From the NCBI RefSeq assembly GCF_002973525.1, contig NZ_PVEN01000008.1, positions 124,001 to 188,000 on the forward strand: a DNA stretch of 64,000 bases, given 5' to 3'. Shown here one piece after another: positions 15,996-24,919 of the stretch. Position 1 is the stretch's first letter; each line of letters opens with the position of its first letter. The stretch comes from Paraburkholderia sp. BL21I4N1 (GTDB lineage Bacteria; Pseudomonadota; Gammaproteobacteria; Burkholderiales; Burkholderiaceae). The position numbers and the translations under genes are program-made. Below the pieces are notes generated by a model that ran no database searches, was not told the DNA's origin, and saw only the letters and a list, made by a program, of their open reading frames with translations.

Positions 15996-16859
15996 CTAGG
16001 CCGGGGCGTCGACGTTAGCCATGAACGACGTAATCAGCCGCGAGCCCGCACGCGCCTGCAAGTGGTACAGGTATTCCTGCAGGATCGGCGCGTCCGATTC
16101 GAGTGGAAGCTGGCGCAGATCAGGATGCGCCGGCGCTTCGCCGACGGGCATCAGCGTGCAGCCCATGTTGTGGCGGATCGCTTCGTAGATCGCTTCGCGG
16201 CTGCCGATCTCGATCAGCATCGCGGGCTCCAGACCGATGCGTTTAAGCGCGGTCTCGGTCGCCTCGCGGGTGCGCGAGCCGGGCTCGCGCAACAGCAGCG
16301 TATGCGCGGCGACGTCGGCGAGCCGCACCACTTTCTGCGCCGCCAGCGGATGCCGGCAATGCGCGACGACGACGAGCGGATCGTCGGCGATCGTACGGCG
16401 TGCGAAACGCGGATCGTCGACACGTTGCGACGACACCGCAAGATCGACGCGGAAATCGAGCAGCGCGTCGAGAATCTGTTGCGAGTTGCCGATCTCGATG
16501 TGAATCTTCACAGCCGGATACTGCCGATGAAACGCCGCAATCGCCGGCAAAATGTAGTACGGCCCCGTGGCACCGACCCGCAGATTGCCCGCCGCCAATT
16601 CGCGTTCGTTGCGCAGCGTGAAATCGATATCGCTTTCGGTTTGTTGCATCCGGTCGATCAGCGGCATCAGCGCCGCTCCCGCGTCGGTCAGATCGAAGCG
16701 GCTGCCGCGCCGATGGAAGAGCTCGACGCCGTACTGCTTTTCGAGTTGCTGGATGCGCGCGGTGATGGTCGGCTGACTGACTTCGAGGCGCTTTGCCGCA
16801 GCGGTAACGCTGCCCTGCCGGACGGTTTCGTAAAAGGCAACCAGAAGCGGTGCGAGCAT
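15996..16859 (-). CDS. LysR-type transcriptional regulator
   Basis: A 287-residue LysR regulator. The winged HTH is at residues 10-60 (SVTAAAKRLEVSQPTITARIQQLE) and the periplasmic-binding-like effector domain at about 88-285. It lies downstream of, and on the same strand as, the MarR gene, 120 bases apart, and next to the phospholipase operon. Some LysR proteins of this subtype act on phosphonate or choline-related genes, but nothing here fixes the effector. Its terminator is not obvious. Confidence 0.88.
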   Translation of the reverse strand: MLAPLLVAFYETVRQGSVTAAAKRLEVSQPTITARIQQLEKQYGVELFHRRGSRFDLTDAGAALMPLIDRMQQTESDIDFTLRNERELAAGNLRVGATGPYYILPAIAAFHRQYPAVKIHIEIGNSQQILDALLDFRVDLAVSSQRVDDPRFARRTIADDPLVVVAHCRHPLAAQKVVRLADVAAHTLLLREPGSRTREATETALKRIGLEPAMLIEIGSREAIYEAIRHNMGCTLMPVGEAPAHPDLRQLPLESDAPILQEYLYHLQARAGSRLITSFMANVDAPA

Positions 16860-16981
16860 GGAAGACCAAAGGGAAAACTTCCAATTTATTACCGCTACGT
16901 GGCAATTGCGTTACAAACGGCTTTTGTTTTTGTAAGAAAACTTATCGGCAACTCAGGCGCAGCCCGTAGTCTGCCGACGCA

Positions 16982-17425
16982 TCAGCGGTCCACCAACCGG
17001 CTCAGGTTGCCGCGCACCCTTTGCAGCAGCGCGATCAACTGCCTTGCTTCGTCGTCGCTGAAACCGTCCAGCGCTTCGAGCGCCACTTCATCACCGACCT
17101 TGCGCGCCTTGCCGAGCGTGCGCTCGGCCTTCGGCGTCATGCCGACCTGGCGTTCGCGACGGTCCTGCGGATTGGCGGTCCGCTCGATCCAGCCGCCCTC
17201 TTCCATCCGGTCGAGCAAACGGCCCGCCGAGATCGGCGCGACTTCGAGCAGGTCCGCGAGGCGCGCCTGATTGATGTCGCCGTAATGCGCGAGGTAAGCC
17301 AGCACGCGGCACTGCGCACGGGTCAGATCGACGGATGACTTCGCGAGATCGTCGAAACGCTTGCCCGTCAGGCGGCCGACGTCGGAAATCAGAAAGCCGA
17401 AGCGCTCATCGAGTTGGGTTTTCAT
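16982..17425 (-). CDS. MarR-family transcriptional repressor
   Basis: A 147-residue winged-helix regulator (INQARLADLLEVAPISAGRLLDRMEEGGWI as recognition region, wing with DRRERQV). The start MKTQLDERFG is chosen as the usual MarR beginning. It is divergent from the EmrB-like exporter with a 134-base gap that holds a perfect 12-bp palindrome. This is the classic arrangement of a drug-responsive repressor with its efflux pump. Confidence 0.88.
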   Translation of the reverse strand: MKTQLDERFGFLISDVGRLTGKRFDDLAKSSVDLTRAQCRVLAYLAHYGDINQARLADLLEVAPISAGRLLDRMEEGGWIERTANPQDRRERQVGMTPKAERTLGKARKVGDEVALEALDGFSDDEARQLIALLQRVRGNLSRLVDR

Positions 17426-17524
17426 GCGCGGATTATACGAAGCCGCCGCGAATTCCGCGATTGAAGCCGCGCAATTCAGGCTCCGCATAACTCCCGATAG
17501 CGGTGCGCTTCCCAGCCGATATAC

Positions 17525-17536
17525 TAAGCATGCTTA
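17525..17536. promoter_or_regulatory. putative MarR operator
   Basis: TAAGCATGCTTA is a perfect 12-bp palindrome in the divergent gap, 24 bases before the exporter start. It would overlap the exporter promoter or leader, so the bound repressor would block expression. Confidence 0.55.
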
Positions 17537-17559
17537 CTATTCGGCCACGCCACTCATTC

Positions 17560-19098
17560 ATGTCTTCCGACTCCCCGCCGGCCAGCGCCGCCGCGCCGCT
17601 CAACCGGCCGATGATCACGATCTCGATCATGCTGGCGACGCTGATTCAAACGCTCGACAGCACGATCGCCAACGTGGCGCTGCCGCATATGCAAGGTACG
17701 CTGTCCGCGTCGCAGGACGAGATCACGTGGGTCCTGACCTCGTACATTGTCGCCGCCGCGATCGCCACGCCGCTCACCGGCTGGCTGTCCGACCGGCTGA
17801 GCGTGAAGCGGCTGCTGATCGTCGCGATTGGCGGTTTCACGGTGTCGTCGGCGCTGTGCGGGTTGTCGGAAACGCTGACGCAGATCGTCGCGTCGCGTTT
17901 GTTACAGGGGGTGTTCGGCGCGTCGCTGGTGCCGCTGTCGCAATCCATCCTGCTCGACATCAATCCACGCGAGAAGCAAGGCCAGGCGATGGCGGTCTGG
18001 GGCATGGGCGTGATGGTCGGACCGATTCTCGGTCCGACGCTCGGCGGCTGGCTCACCGACAGCTACAACTGGCGCTGGGTGTTTTTCATCAACGTGCCGA
18101 TCGGTGCGTTCGCGCTATTCGGCGTCGCGACCTTTCTGCCGACGCGCGCGCCGAAACCCGACGCGAAGTTCGACGCCTTCGGCTTCGCCACGCTCGGCCT
18201 CGCGATCGGCGCGTTGCAGGCCATGCTCGATCGCGGCGAGCAACTCGACTGGTTCGGCTCGCATGAGATCGTGATCGAGGCGTTGGTCGCCGCGATCGCC
18301 TTCGCGTTTTTTCTCGTGCATACGGCCACGGTCGGCAAGAAGTCGTTCTTCAAATACGAGTTGCTGAAAGACCCGAACTTCGCCACCGGCACGTTTTTCA
18401 TCTTCGTGATCGGCGCGGTGATGTACGCCACGCGCGCGTTGCTGCCGCCCATGTTGCAGAACCTGATGAACTATCCGGTCGCGACCACTGGCCTCGTCAC
18501 CGCACCGAGCGGCGCGGGCACGATGGTCGCCATGCTGTTCGCCGGGCGGCTATTGAAACGGATCGACGCGCGACTGCTGCTGCTCGCCGGCTTCCTGATC
18601 TCTGCTTTCGCCCTATGGCAGATGATGCATTACACGATCGTACTGTCGGAGTCGGACATCGTCTGGCCGGGGGTGATTCAGGGCTTCGGGCTCGGGCTGG
18701 TGTTCGTGCCGCTGAGCGCGCTGACCTTCTCGACGCTCACGCCCGAACTGCGCGCCGACGGCACCGCCACGTATAGCCTGATGCGCAATATCGGCAGCAG
18801 TATCGGCATTTCGATCGTGCAGACGCTGATGACGCGCAACACCCAGGTCTCGCACGCGGATCTCGCGGCCAACGTCACGCCATTCAATCCGGCGATGCAA
18901 ACCATGCTGGCTAGCGGCTCGAATTACGACATGGCGGCATTGAACGTGTCGATCACGCAGCAGGCGTCGATGATCGCGTATCTGAACGACTTCAAGCTGA
19001 TGTTCATGGCGACGCTGCTGGTGATTCCGCTGCTGTTGCTGATTCGGCCTTCGCGTAAGGCGCCGGATGCATCGGTCGCCCATGCGGCGATGGATTGA
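17560..19098 (+). CDS. DHA2-family (EmrB/QacA-type) multidrug exporter, 14 membrane helices
   Basis: A 512-residue proton-driven MFS exporter. Family motifs are LDSTIANVALPHM in helix 1 (motif D1), TPLTGWLSDRLSVKRLL (motif A) and GVMVGPILGPTLGGWL (motif C). The start MSSDSPP is chosen since it lies just before helix 1; the frame upstream is not supported. No EmrA-like adaptor or outer-membrane channel gene is adjacent, so it may act alone or with a distant partner. Probably controlled by the divergent MarR repressor. Confidence 0.92.
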   Translation: MSSDSPPASAAAPLNRPMITISIMLATLIQTLDSTIANVALPHMQGTLSASQDEITWVLTSYIVAAAIATPLTGWLSDRLSVKRLLIVAIGGFTVSSALCGLSETLTQIVASRLLQGVFGASLVPLSQSILLDINPREKQGQAMAVWGMGVMVGPILGPTLGGWLTDSYNWRWVFFINVPIGAFALFGVATFLPTRAPKPDAKFDAFGFATLGLAIGALQAMLDRGEQLDWFGSHEIVIEALVAAIAFAFFLVHTATVGKKSFFKYELLKDPNFATGTFFIFVIGAVMYATRALLPPMLQNLMNYPVATTGLVTAPSGAGTMVAMLFAGRLLKRIDARLLLLAGFLISAFALWQMMHYTIVLSESDIVWPGVIQGFGLGLVFVPLSALTFSTLTPELRADGTATYSLMRNIGSSIGISIVQTLMTRNTQVSHADLAANVTPFNPAMQTMLASGSNYDMAALNVSITQQASMIAYLNDFKLMFMATLLVIPLLLLIRPSRKAPDASVAHAAMD

Positions 19099-19210
19099 GC
19101 TTTGACGGCACGCCTCGGCGAGCCGACTAGTCCGAATGGACGATGTACGGCGCGCGGCGGCGACTTCAGAATGAAGCGGTCGCGAGCCACCCACGCCATC
19201 GTTATCGTCC

Positions 19211-20455
19211 ATGAGTGCTGCCCCGAGCCCCTTCAGCCCGCTTCGCATCGGGCCTGTCACGCTGCGCAACCGCCTGATCAAATCGGCCACCAACGAAGGC
19301 ATGACACCCGGCGGCGTGCCGTCGCGGATGCTCGTCCAGTTGCACGAACGCATCGCGGCAGGCGGCGCCGCGATGACGACCGTCGCCTATTGCGCGGTCA
19401 GTGCCGACGGCCGCACGTTCGTCGATCAGGCGCAGCTGAATCCCGCGACGGTCGCGCCGCTACGCGCGTTGACCGATGCGGTACATCGTCACGGCGCCGC
19501 GGCCTGCGCGCAGATCACGCACGGCGGCTGCTTCACGTTCTTGCCGGAGCTATCGACACGCCGGCCGCTTAGCGCATCGGGCGGTTTCAACAAAGTCGGC
19601 ATGATGAGCGGCCGGTTTTTCAAACAGGCAATGACCGAACGCGACATGGACGCCTACGCGCAGCAATTCGCGCAGGCGGCACGGGTCGCGCGCGAAGCCG
19701 GTTTCGACGCGGTCGAGATCCATATGGGCCACGGTTATTTGCTAAGCCAGTTCCTGTCGCCGCTGTATAACCGTCGACGCGACGCATACGGCGGCTCGCC
19801 CGACGAGCGCGCCCGCCTTCCGCGCCAGGTGTTGCGCGCGGTGCTCGACGCGGTCGGCCGGCATATGGCGGTGTTGTGCAAGATCGGCGTGACCGAAGGC
19901 GTGAAAGGCGGCGGCACCGCCGACGACGCCGCCACGATCGCCCGCCTCCTCGAAGCGGACGGCGCGCACATGCTGGTGCTGAGCGGCGGCATGAATGTCG
20001 AATCGGTGTGGCAACTATTCGGCGGTCCGATGCCGGCCGAGGCGCGCGCTAACGTCTCGAACCCGATCGTGCGATGCGCGATGTCGCTGCAGAAACTGAC
20101 CGAGCCGACATTCGACGGCTTCAGGGAGATGTACTTCCTCGAGCATTCGCGCAAGGTGCGCGAAGCGGTGCGCATGCCGTTGGCTTATCTCGGTGGCGTG
20201 CGTTCGCTGGCCAACGTCGAACTGGCGATGCGGGAAGGTTTCGACGCAGTTGCGATGGCGCGCGCGCTGGTGTTCGATCCGGGGTTCGTCGGGCAGTTGC
20301 AGTTGCAAGCAGTTGGATCGGCAGCGCAATCAGCAACGCAATCGGGCTGCACGTCGTGCAATCGCTGCGTGGTGATGATGTACACACCGGGCGGCACGTC
20401 ATGCGCGCTACAACCGCCCAACGACGCGGCGTTGAACCGCATCGCAGCGGCTTAA
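19211..20455 (+). CDS. NADH:flavin oxidoreductase of the old yellow enzyme family
   Basis: A 414-residue FMN TIM-barrel enzyme. HMGHGYLLSQFLSPLYNRRRDAYGGS carries the conserved FMN/substrate segment with the YGGS signature. Near the C-terminus CTSCNRCVVMMY followed by a cysteine 12 residues after the third resembles the iron-sulfur ligands of 2,4-dienoyl-CoA reductase, but the spacing is C-X2-C-X2-C-X11-C and the FAD/NAD domains of that enzyme are absent. It is therefore a short OYE with a possible 4Fe-4S site. The substrate is probably an electrophilic alkene; unresolved. It converges with the GntR gene, 8 bases apart. Confidence 0.85.
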   Translation: MSAAPSPFSPLRIGPVTLRNRLIKSATNEGMTPGGVPSRMLVQLHERIAAGGAAMTTVAYCAVSADGRTFVDQAQLNPATVAPLRALTDAVHRHGAAACAQITHGGCFTFLPELSTRRPLSASGGFNKVGMMSGRFFKQAMTERDMDAYAQQFAQAARVAREAGFDAVEIHMGHGYLLSQFLSPLYNRRRDAYGGSPDERARLPRQVLRAVLDAVGRHMAVLCKIGVTEGVKGGGTADDAATIARLLEADGAHMLVLSGGMNVESVWQLFGGPMPAEARANVSNPIVRCAMSLQKLTEPTFDGFREMYFLEHSRKVREAVRMPLAYLGGVRSLANVELAMREGFDAVAMARALVFDPGFVGQLQLQAVGSAAQSATQSGCTSCNRCVVMMYTPGGTSCALQPPNDAALNRIAAA

Positions 20456-20463
20456 ACGCGCCC

Positions 20464-21240
20464 CTAGCCTTCGATCCGCCCTCTCGTCACACCCAGCAGA
20501 CCCGCCATCGCCGCGCGCGCCGCCTTGGCATTGCGCGCGCGAATCGCCTCGAACACCGCCGTATGCTCGCCCAGCGACGCGTTGAACACGTCCGCGCGTT
20601 TCGCATTCAGCCGCAACTGCGCTTCCAACGTCCGCTCGATCAACGTGCCCAGCGGAATCAGCAATTCGTTGCTGCACGCGCTCAGCACGCTCAGGTGAAA
20701 CTGCAGATCGGCCCGCACCCATTCATCGACATTGCGCGCCGCCGCCATCGCTCCATGCGCCGCTTCCAGCGTGTAGAACGTGTCTTCGGTATGCGAAGCC
20801 GCCGCCAGACCCGCGGCATACGGCTCTATCATCTCGCGCATTTCCTGCAGCTTGAGCGCGAACGCCATCGGCTCGGCGACGCGCGAATACCAGTCGAGCA
20901 CATCCACATCGAGCAGATTCCACGCCTGTTTGGGCCGCACGCGTGTGCCCACCCGCGGCCGCGATTCGATCAACCCTTTCGACGTCAGCGTGCGCAACGC
21001 CTCGCGCAACACCGTGCGGCTCACGCCGAACGTCTCCATCAACTCCGCTTCGCGCGGCAGGATCGAATCGGGCGCGTAGTCGCCGCGCAGAATCGCGGTG
21101 GCCAGAAGATGGGCGACGCGCCCATGCAGATCGTGCTGAATAGCTTTCTCCCAGCGGCCTCGCGGCGCTATTGATATCGGAACTGAGGCAACCCAGGCCG
21201 GAACGAGCGCGATTATCGGGCATCTCAACCTGCAGACCAA
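20464..21240 (-). CDS. dgoR: GntR/FadR-type regulator, probable DgoR (D-galactonate)
   Basis: Residues from about 38 on give a GntR wHTH (RVAHLLATAILRGDYAPDSI and VSRTVLREALRTLTSKGLIE) and an all-helical FCD effector domain (about 110-250). It is divergent from dgoD with a perfect palindrome between them. The N-terminus is uncertain. In this frame the only starts are TTG, whereas ATG 21223 begins MPDNRARSGLG in another frame and would need a frameshift near 21150 to join. The gene may be frameshifted or the sequence may have an indel. It should repress dgoD and the transporter until galactonate binds. Confidence 0.75.
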   Translation of the reverse strand: MVCRLRCPIIALVPAWVASVPISIAPRGRWEKAIQHDLHGRVAHLLATAILRGDYAPDSILPREAELMETFGVSRTVLREALRTLTSKGLIESRPRVGTRVRPKQAWNLLDVDVLDWYSRVAEPMAFALKLQEMREMIEPYAAGLAAASHTEDTFYTLEAAHGAMAAARNVDEWVRADLQFHLSVLSACSNELLIPLGTLIERTLEAQLRLNAKRADVFNASLGEHTAVFEAIRARNAKAARAAMAGLLGVTRGRIEG

Positions 21241-21292
21241 TGCTTCGGCAGCTTGCCCGCCGTGACCGCGATCCGATCACTATCTGGCGAAT

Positions 21293-21310
21293 AGTACTAT
21301 TAATAGTACT
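21293..21310. promoter_or_regulatory. perfect 18-bp palindrome, putative DgoR operator
   Basis: AGTACTATTAATAGTACT is exactly self-complementary and lies between the divergent regulator and dgoD, 74 bases before the dgoD start. Fully symmetric sites of this size are typical for dimeric GntR-family repressors. Confidence 0.65.
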
Positions 21311-21383
21311 TAAACACACTTTGTTGTAGCATGTGAATCCTCGAAATGTTCGCAGGCGCCCAAGCCGCAAGGAGACACGCACC

Positions 21384-22532
21384 ATGAAAATCACCAAGCT
21401 CGAAACCTTCATCGTCCCGCCGCGCTGGTGTTTCCTGAAGATCGAAACCGACGAGGGCATCGTCGGCTGGGGCGAGCCGGTGGTGGAAGGGCGCGCGCAC
21501 ACGGTCGCGGCGGCCGTGGAAGAACTGGCCGACTACCTGATCGGCAAAGACCCGCTGCTGATCGAAGACCATTGGCAGGTCATGTACCGCGCGGGCTTCT
21601 ATCGCGGCGGCCCGATCACCATGAGCGCAATTGCCGGCGTCGACCAGGCGCTGTGGGACATCAAGGGCAAGCATCATGGCGTGCCGATTCATGCGCTGCT
21701 CGGCGGCCAGGTGCGCGACAAGATCAAGGTGTATTCGTGGATCGGCGGCGACCGTCCGAGCGACGTCGCGAATAATGCGCGCGCCGTGGTCGAACGCGGC
21801 TTCAAGGCGGTCAAGATGAACGGCTCGGAAGAGCTGCAGATCATCGACACCTTCGACAAGGTGCAGGGCGTGATCAACAACGTAGCGGCGGTGCGCGAGG
21901 CGGTCGGACCGAACATCGGCATCGGCGTGGATTTCCACGGCCGCGTGCACAAGCCGATGGCGAAGGTGCTGGCGAAAGAACTCGACCCGTACAAACTGCT
22001 CTTCATCGAAGAACCGGTGTTGTCGGAAAACGCCGAGGCGCTGCGCGACATCGTCAACCAGACCAACACGCCGATCGCGCTCGGCGAACGCCTGTATTCG
22101 CGCTGGGACTTCAAGCACATTCTGTCGGGCGGCTACGTCGACATCATTCAGCCGGACGCGTCGCACGCGGGCGGGATCACCGAGTGCCGCAAGATTGCGT
22201 CGATGGCCGAAGCGTACGACGTCGCGCTCGCGCTGCATTGCCCGCTCGGCCCGATCGCGCTGGCCACCTGCCTGCAGATCGACGCGGTGAGCTACAACGC
22301 GTTCATCCAGGAACAGAGCCTGGGGATTCACTACAACCAGGGCAACGACCTGCTCGACTACATCAAGAATCCGGAAGTCTTCAAGTACGAAGACGGCTTC
22401 GTGTCGATTCCGCAGGGCCCGGGTCTGGGCATCGAGGTCAACGAAGAGAAGGTGCGCGAGATGGCGAAGGTCGGCCACCGCTGGCGCAATCCGGTGTGGC
22501 GCCACGAGGACGGCAGCGTCGCCGAGTGGTAA
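21384..22532 (+). CDS. dgoD: D-galactonate dehydratase
   Basis: A 382-residue enolase-superfamily enzyme that dehydrates D-galactonate to 2-dehydro-3-deoxy-galactonate, the first step of the DeLey-Doudoroff galactonate route. The length equals that of E. coli DgoD. Visible metal-binding and catalytic elements are VDFHGR, IEEPVLSEN, GERLYSRWDF and the H of DASHAGG. The preceding AAGGAGA and the start MKITKLETFIV agree with the family. It is followed by a transporter gene; the kinase (dgoK) and aldolase (dgoA) are not in the window. Confidence 0.95.
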   Translation: MKITKLETFIVPPRWCFLKIETDEGIVGWGEPVVEGRAHTVAAAVEELADYLIGKDPLLIEDHWQVMYRAGFYRGGPITMSAIAGVDQALWDIKGKHHGVPIHALLGGQVRDKIKVYSWIGGDRPSDVANNARAVVERGFKAVKMNGSEELQIIDTFDKVQGVINNVAAVREAVGPNIGIGVDFHGRVHKPMAKVLAKELDPYKLLFIEEPVLSENAEALRDIVNQTNTPIALGERLYSRWDFKHILSGGYVDIIQPDASHAGGITECRKIASMAEAYDVALALHCPLGPIALATCLQIDAVSYNAFIQEQSLGIHYNQGNDLLDYIKNPEVFKYEDGFVSIPQGPGLGIEVNEEKVREMAKVGHRWRNPVWRHEDGSVAEW

Positions 22533-22543
22533 ATGCATCGATG

Positions 22544-22568
22544 AACGCCGCCCGAGGGCGGCGTTTTG
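22544..22568 (+). terminator. terminator-like hairpin between dgoD and the transporter
   Basis: AACGCCGCCC and GGGCGGCGTT pair and are followed by TTTTGC. It may reduce read-through to the transporter. Confidence 0.5.
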
Positions 22569-22627
22569 CTTTGCGCTTTCGCTTTCACTTTCGGACCACG
22601 AAAAAAACCAACCCGAGGACACCCTCA

Positions 22628-23938
22628 GTGGAGACAACCCACATCCAGTCGCGAGCAACCGGCAAACGCCACCGCCTGCTCGCGATGCTGTTCATCACCG
22701 TGGTCATCACGTATCTCGACCGCAGCAATCTGTCGATCGCCGCCACTGCCATCGCTCAGGATCTGCAACTGGATCCGGCGCAAATGGGGCTGGTGTTTTC
22801 CGCGTTCGGCTGGTCGTACGCGCTGCTGCAGATTCCGGGCGGCATGCTGGTGGACCGCACGCGGCCGCGCCTGCTGCTGGCGCTCGTTATCGGCCTGTGG
22901 TCGCTCGCGACGATCCTGCAAGGCTTCGCCAGCGCGTTCGCGGTACTGCTCTCGCTGCGTGTGCTGCTCGGCGCGCTGGAGGCGCCGGCCTATCCGACGC
23001 TCAACCGGGTCGTCACGACCTGGTTTCCCGACAACGAACGGGCCCGCGCGATCGCCAGCTACACGTCGGGTCAGTACGTCGGTCTCGCGTTCCTGACGCC
23101 CGCGCTCGTGCTCACGCAGCAGCATTTCGGCTGGCAGGGCGTGTTCTTTCTGACCGGCGCGGTCGGCGTGCTGTGGGGATTGGTGTGGTACGCGTCGTAT
23201 CGCGAACCGTCGGAAGCAACGGATATCAACGAAGCCGAACTCGAGACGATCCGCGCGGGCGGCGGACTCGTCGATCTGGGTCGATCCGACGAATCGAGCG
23301 GCTCGGCGAAACCGCGCCGCACCCGTTACGGCGCCGCCGACTGGCGCGCCGTGCTCGGCAACCGCAAGCTGTGGGGCGTGTATATCGGACAGATCGCGGT
23401 GACCTCGACGCTGTGGTTCTTCCTCACCTGGTTCCCCACTTACCTCGTCAAATACCGGCACATGGACTTCCTGAAAGCCGGCTTCATGGCGGCCGTGCCG
23501 TTTCTCGCCGCGTTCGTCGGCATTCTGGCTTCGGGGTTGCTATCGGACTGGATGATACGGCGCGGCGTGTCGGTCACCGTGGCGCGTAAGGCGCCGATCG
23601 TGACGGGGTTGCTGCTGTCCACGGCGATCGTCGGCGCGAACTATGTCGAGACGCCGGCCATGGTCATTCTGTTCATGGCGATCGCGTTTTTCGGCAGCGG
23701 TTTTTCGTCGATCACGTGGGTGCTGGTGTCGTCGATGGCGAAGAAGGAATTGCTCGGTCTCACCGGCGGCATGTTCAACCTGATGGGCAATCTGTCGTCG
23801 ATCTGCGTGCCGGTGGTGATCGGTTTTATCGTCAGGAACAACGATTTCAAACCGGCGCTGGTGTTCATGAGCGCTGTCGGCGTGGTCGGCGCGCTGTCCT
23901 ATCTGTTCCTCGTCGGGAAGATCGAACGGATTCGATGA
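22628..23938 (+). CDS. dgoT: MFS transporter of the sugar-acid (ACS) family, probable D-galactonate importer
   Basis: A 436-residue 12-helix MFS symporter. The GTG start has GAGGA 8 bases upstream. The helix 1-2 segment YLDRSNLSIAA and QIPGGMLVDRTRPRLLL match the ACS family (galactonate, glucarate, hexuronate). A charged loop at about 195-240 separates the two bundles. Its position 95 bases after dgoD suggests D-galactonate as the substrate. This is inference from context and family. Confidence 0.85.
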   Translation: METTHIQSRATGKRHRLLAMLFITVVITYLDRSNLSIAATAIAQDLQLDPAQMGLVFSAFGWSYALLQIPGGMLVDRTRPRLLLALVIGLWSLATILQGFASAFAVLLSLRVLLGALEAPAYPTLNRVVTTWFPDNERARAIASYTSGQYVGLAFLTPALVLTQQHFGWQGVFFLTGAVGVLWGLVWYASYREPSEATDINEAELETIRAGGGLVDLGRSDESSGSAKPRRTRYGAADWRAVLGNRKLWGVYIGQIAVTSTLWFFLTWFPTYLVKYRHMDFLKAGFMAAVPFLAAFVGILASGLLSDWMIRRGVSVTVARKAPIVTGLLLSTAIVGANYVETPAMVILFMAIAFFGSGFSSITWVLVSSMAKKELLGLTGGMFNLMGNLSSICVPVVIGFIVRNNDFKPALVFMSAVGVVGALSYLFLVGKIERIR

Positions 23939-24190
23939 AGCTTCGTCAATGCTTCGCTCAAACCGCTTGCCCGCGCGTTACGGTGACGTGACGCGCGGGC
24001 CGTCGCAGTAACGTAACACTCCGGACCAAACCGGCTCGAACAGGCGTTTACGGGCTCGCCCAAGGCTCCTGCCGTTTCCGCGCAAAGCCTTATCCATCAA
24101 GGCTTACCAGCAGATTGTTCGGCATCAGACATACACATGGCCCGGTCCTTGCTCAAATGCATGCAAACACCACATGCATCGGGGACCATC
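23939..24190. other. intergenic stretch with a 10-bp hairpin
   Basis: GCCCGCGCGT (23969-23978) and ACGCGCGGGC (23991-24000) form a perfect stem without a T-run after the transporter gene. No gene is supported. Confidence 0.5.
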
Positions 24191-24493
24191 ATGGGCGAAT
24201 TCCTTCCTGACTATCTGATCCGCGAACAGGCCGCCGTCGGCGCACTGGTCATGTTCGGCGTACTGCGCATCGTCGGCGCGGCGCTCGCATTCGAACGCGG
24301 CTGGCGCATCTCGGTGATCGAGAAATGCTTCATCGGCGCGGCGGTGATCTATTGCCTGCCCCAGCTGTTCGATCTGCTGACGCACCTGTACGGCTCGCGC
24401 ACCGCGGGCGCCGAACTCGAAGGCAAGGCCGCCGGCTGCGCGATCGCGTTGTTCTGCGCGCCGATCCTCGGCCACCGGCTCGGCTTCGAGTAA
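24191..24493 (+). CDS. small hypothetical membrane protein
   Basis: A 100-residue protein with two or three hydrophobic helices (AAVGALVMFGVLRIVGAALAF; CFIGAAVIYCLPQLFDLLTH; AAGCAIALFCAPILGH). MGEFLPDY is preferred as the start over an ATG 54 bases earlier because GGGGA precedes it and no membrane signal would be lost. No family recognised. Confidence 0.55.
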   Translation: MGEFLPDYLIREQAAVGALVMFGVLRIVGAALAFERGWRISVIEKCFIGAAVIYCLPQLFDLLTHLYGSRTAGAELEGKAAGCAIALFCAPILGHRLGFE

Positions 24494-24519
24494 GCGGACT
24501 CGTTCGACGGGAGCCCACC

Positions 24520-24741
24520 ATGCGATTGACAAGGCGACGCGCGACATCCGCGTATCGCGCGGGCGAGGTACTGAGGCTGAAGTCAGGCGGGCGTCCGATG
24601 ACAGCCATCTGGAACGGCCCCGTGCTGTTCGCACCGGGCAACTGGCTGATCTGCCAGTGGTTCAGCGACGCGGGCGAGCTACAGCAGGAGATGTTTCCCG
24701 AGGAGACCCTGGAGCGGGCGAGTCATGCGCTCGCCGCCTAA
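24520..24741 (+). CDS. DUF2158 family protein (YodC-like)
   Basis: A 73-residue protein with the DUF2158 pattern: a basic N-terminus, GEVLRLKSGGRPMTAIW and a final WFSDAGELQQEMFP segment. GGGAG lies 6 bases before the ATG. The family is widespread with unknown function. It follows the small membrane gene by 26 bases and ends before a strong terminator. Confidence 0.7.
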   Translation: MRLTRRRATSAYRAGEVLRLKSGGRPMTAIWNGPVLFAPGNWLICQWFSDAGELQQEMFPEETLERASHALAA

Positions 24742-24788
24742 AGAGCAGTAACGGATGTGCTGGCCACCGCCAGGCGACCGTGTGTCTT

Positions 24789-24822
24789 GCGCCGCACGCT
24801 TTTGCCGTGCGGCGCTTTTTTT
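24789..24822 (+). terminator. intrinsic terminator
   Basis: GCGCCGCACG and CGTGCGGCGC pair around a 7-base loop and are followed by TTTTTTT. Confidence 0.85.
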
Positions 24823-24919
24823 ATCTGCTTCGTGAGCGTTATCTGGCGGATGGGTGTTGCAGAAGTGGCGCAAGACGGACACGGTCGACGCGTGAGCCAG
24901 CGCGGCCCACGCGCACCGC

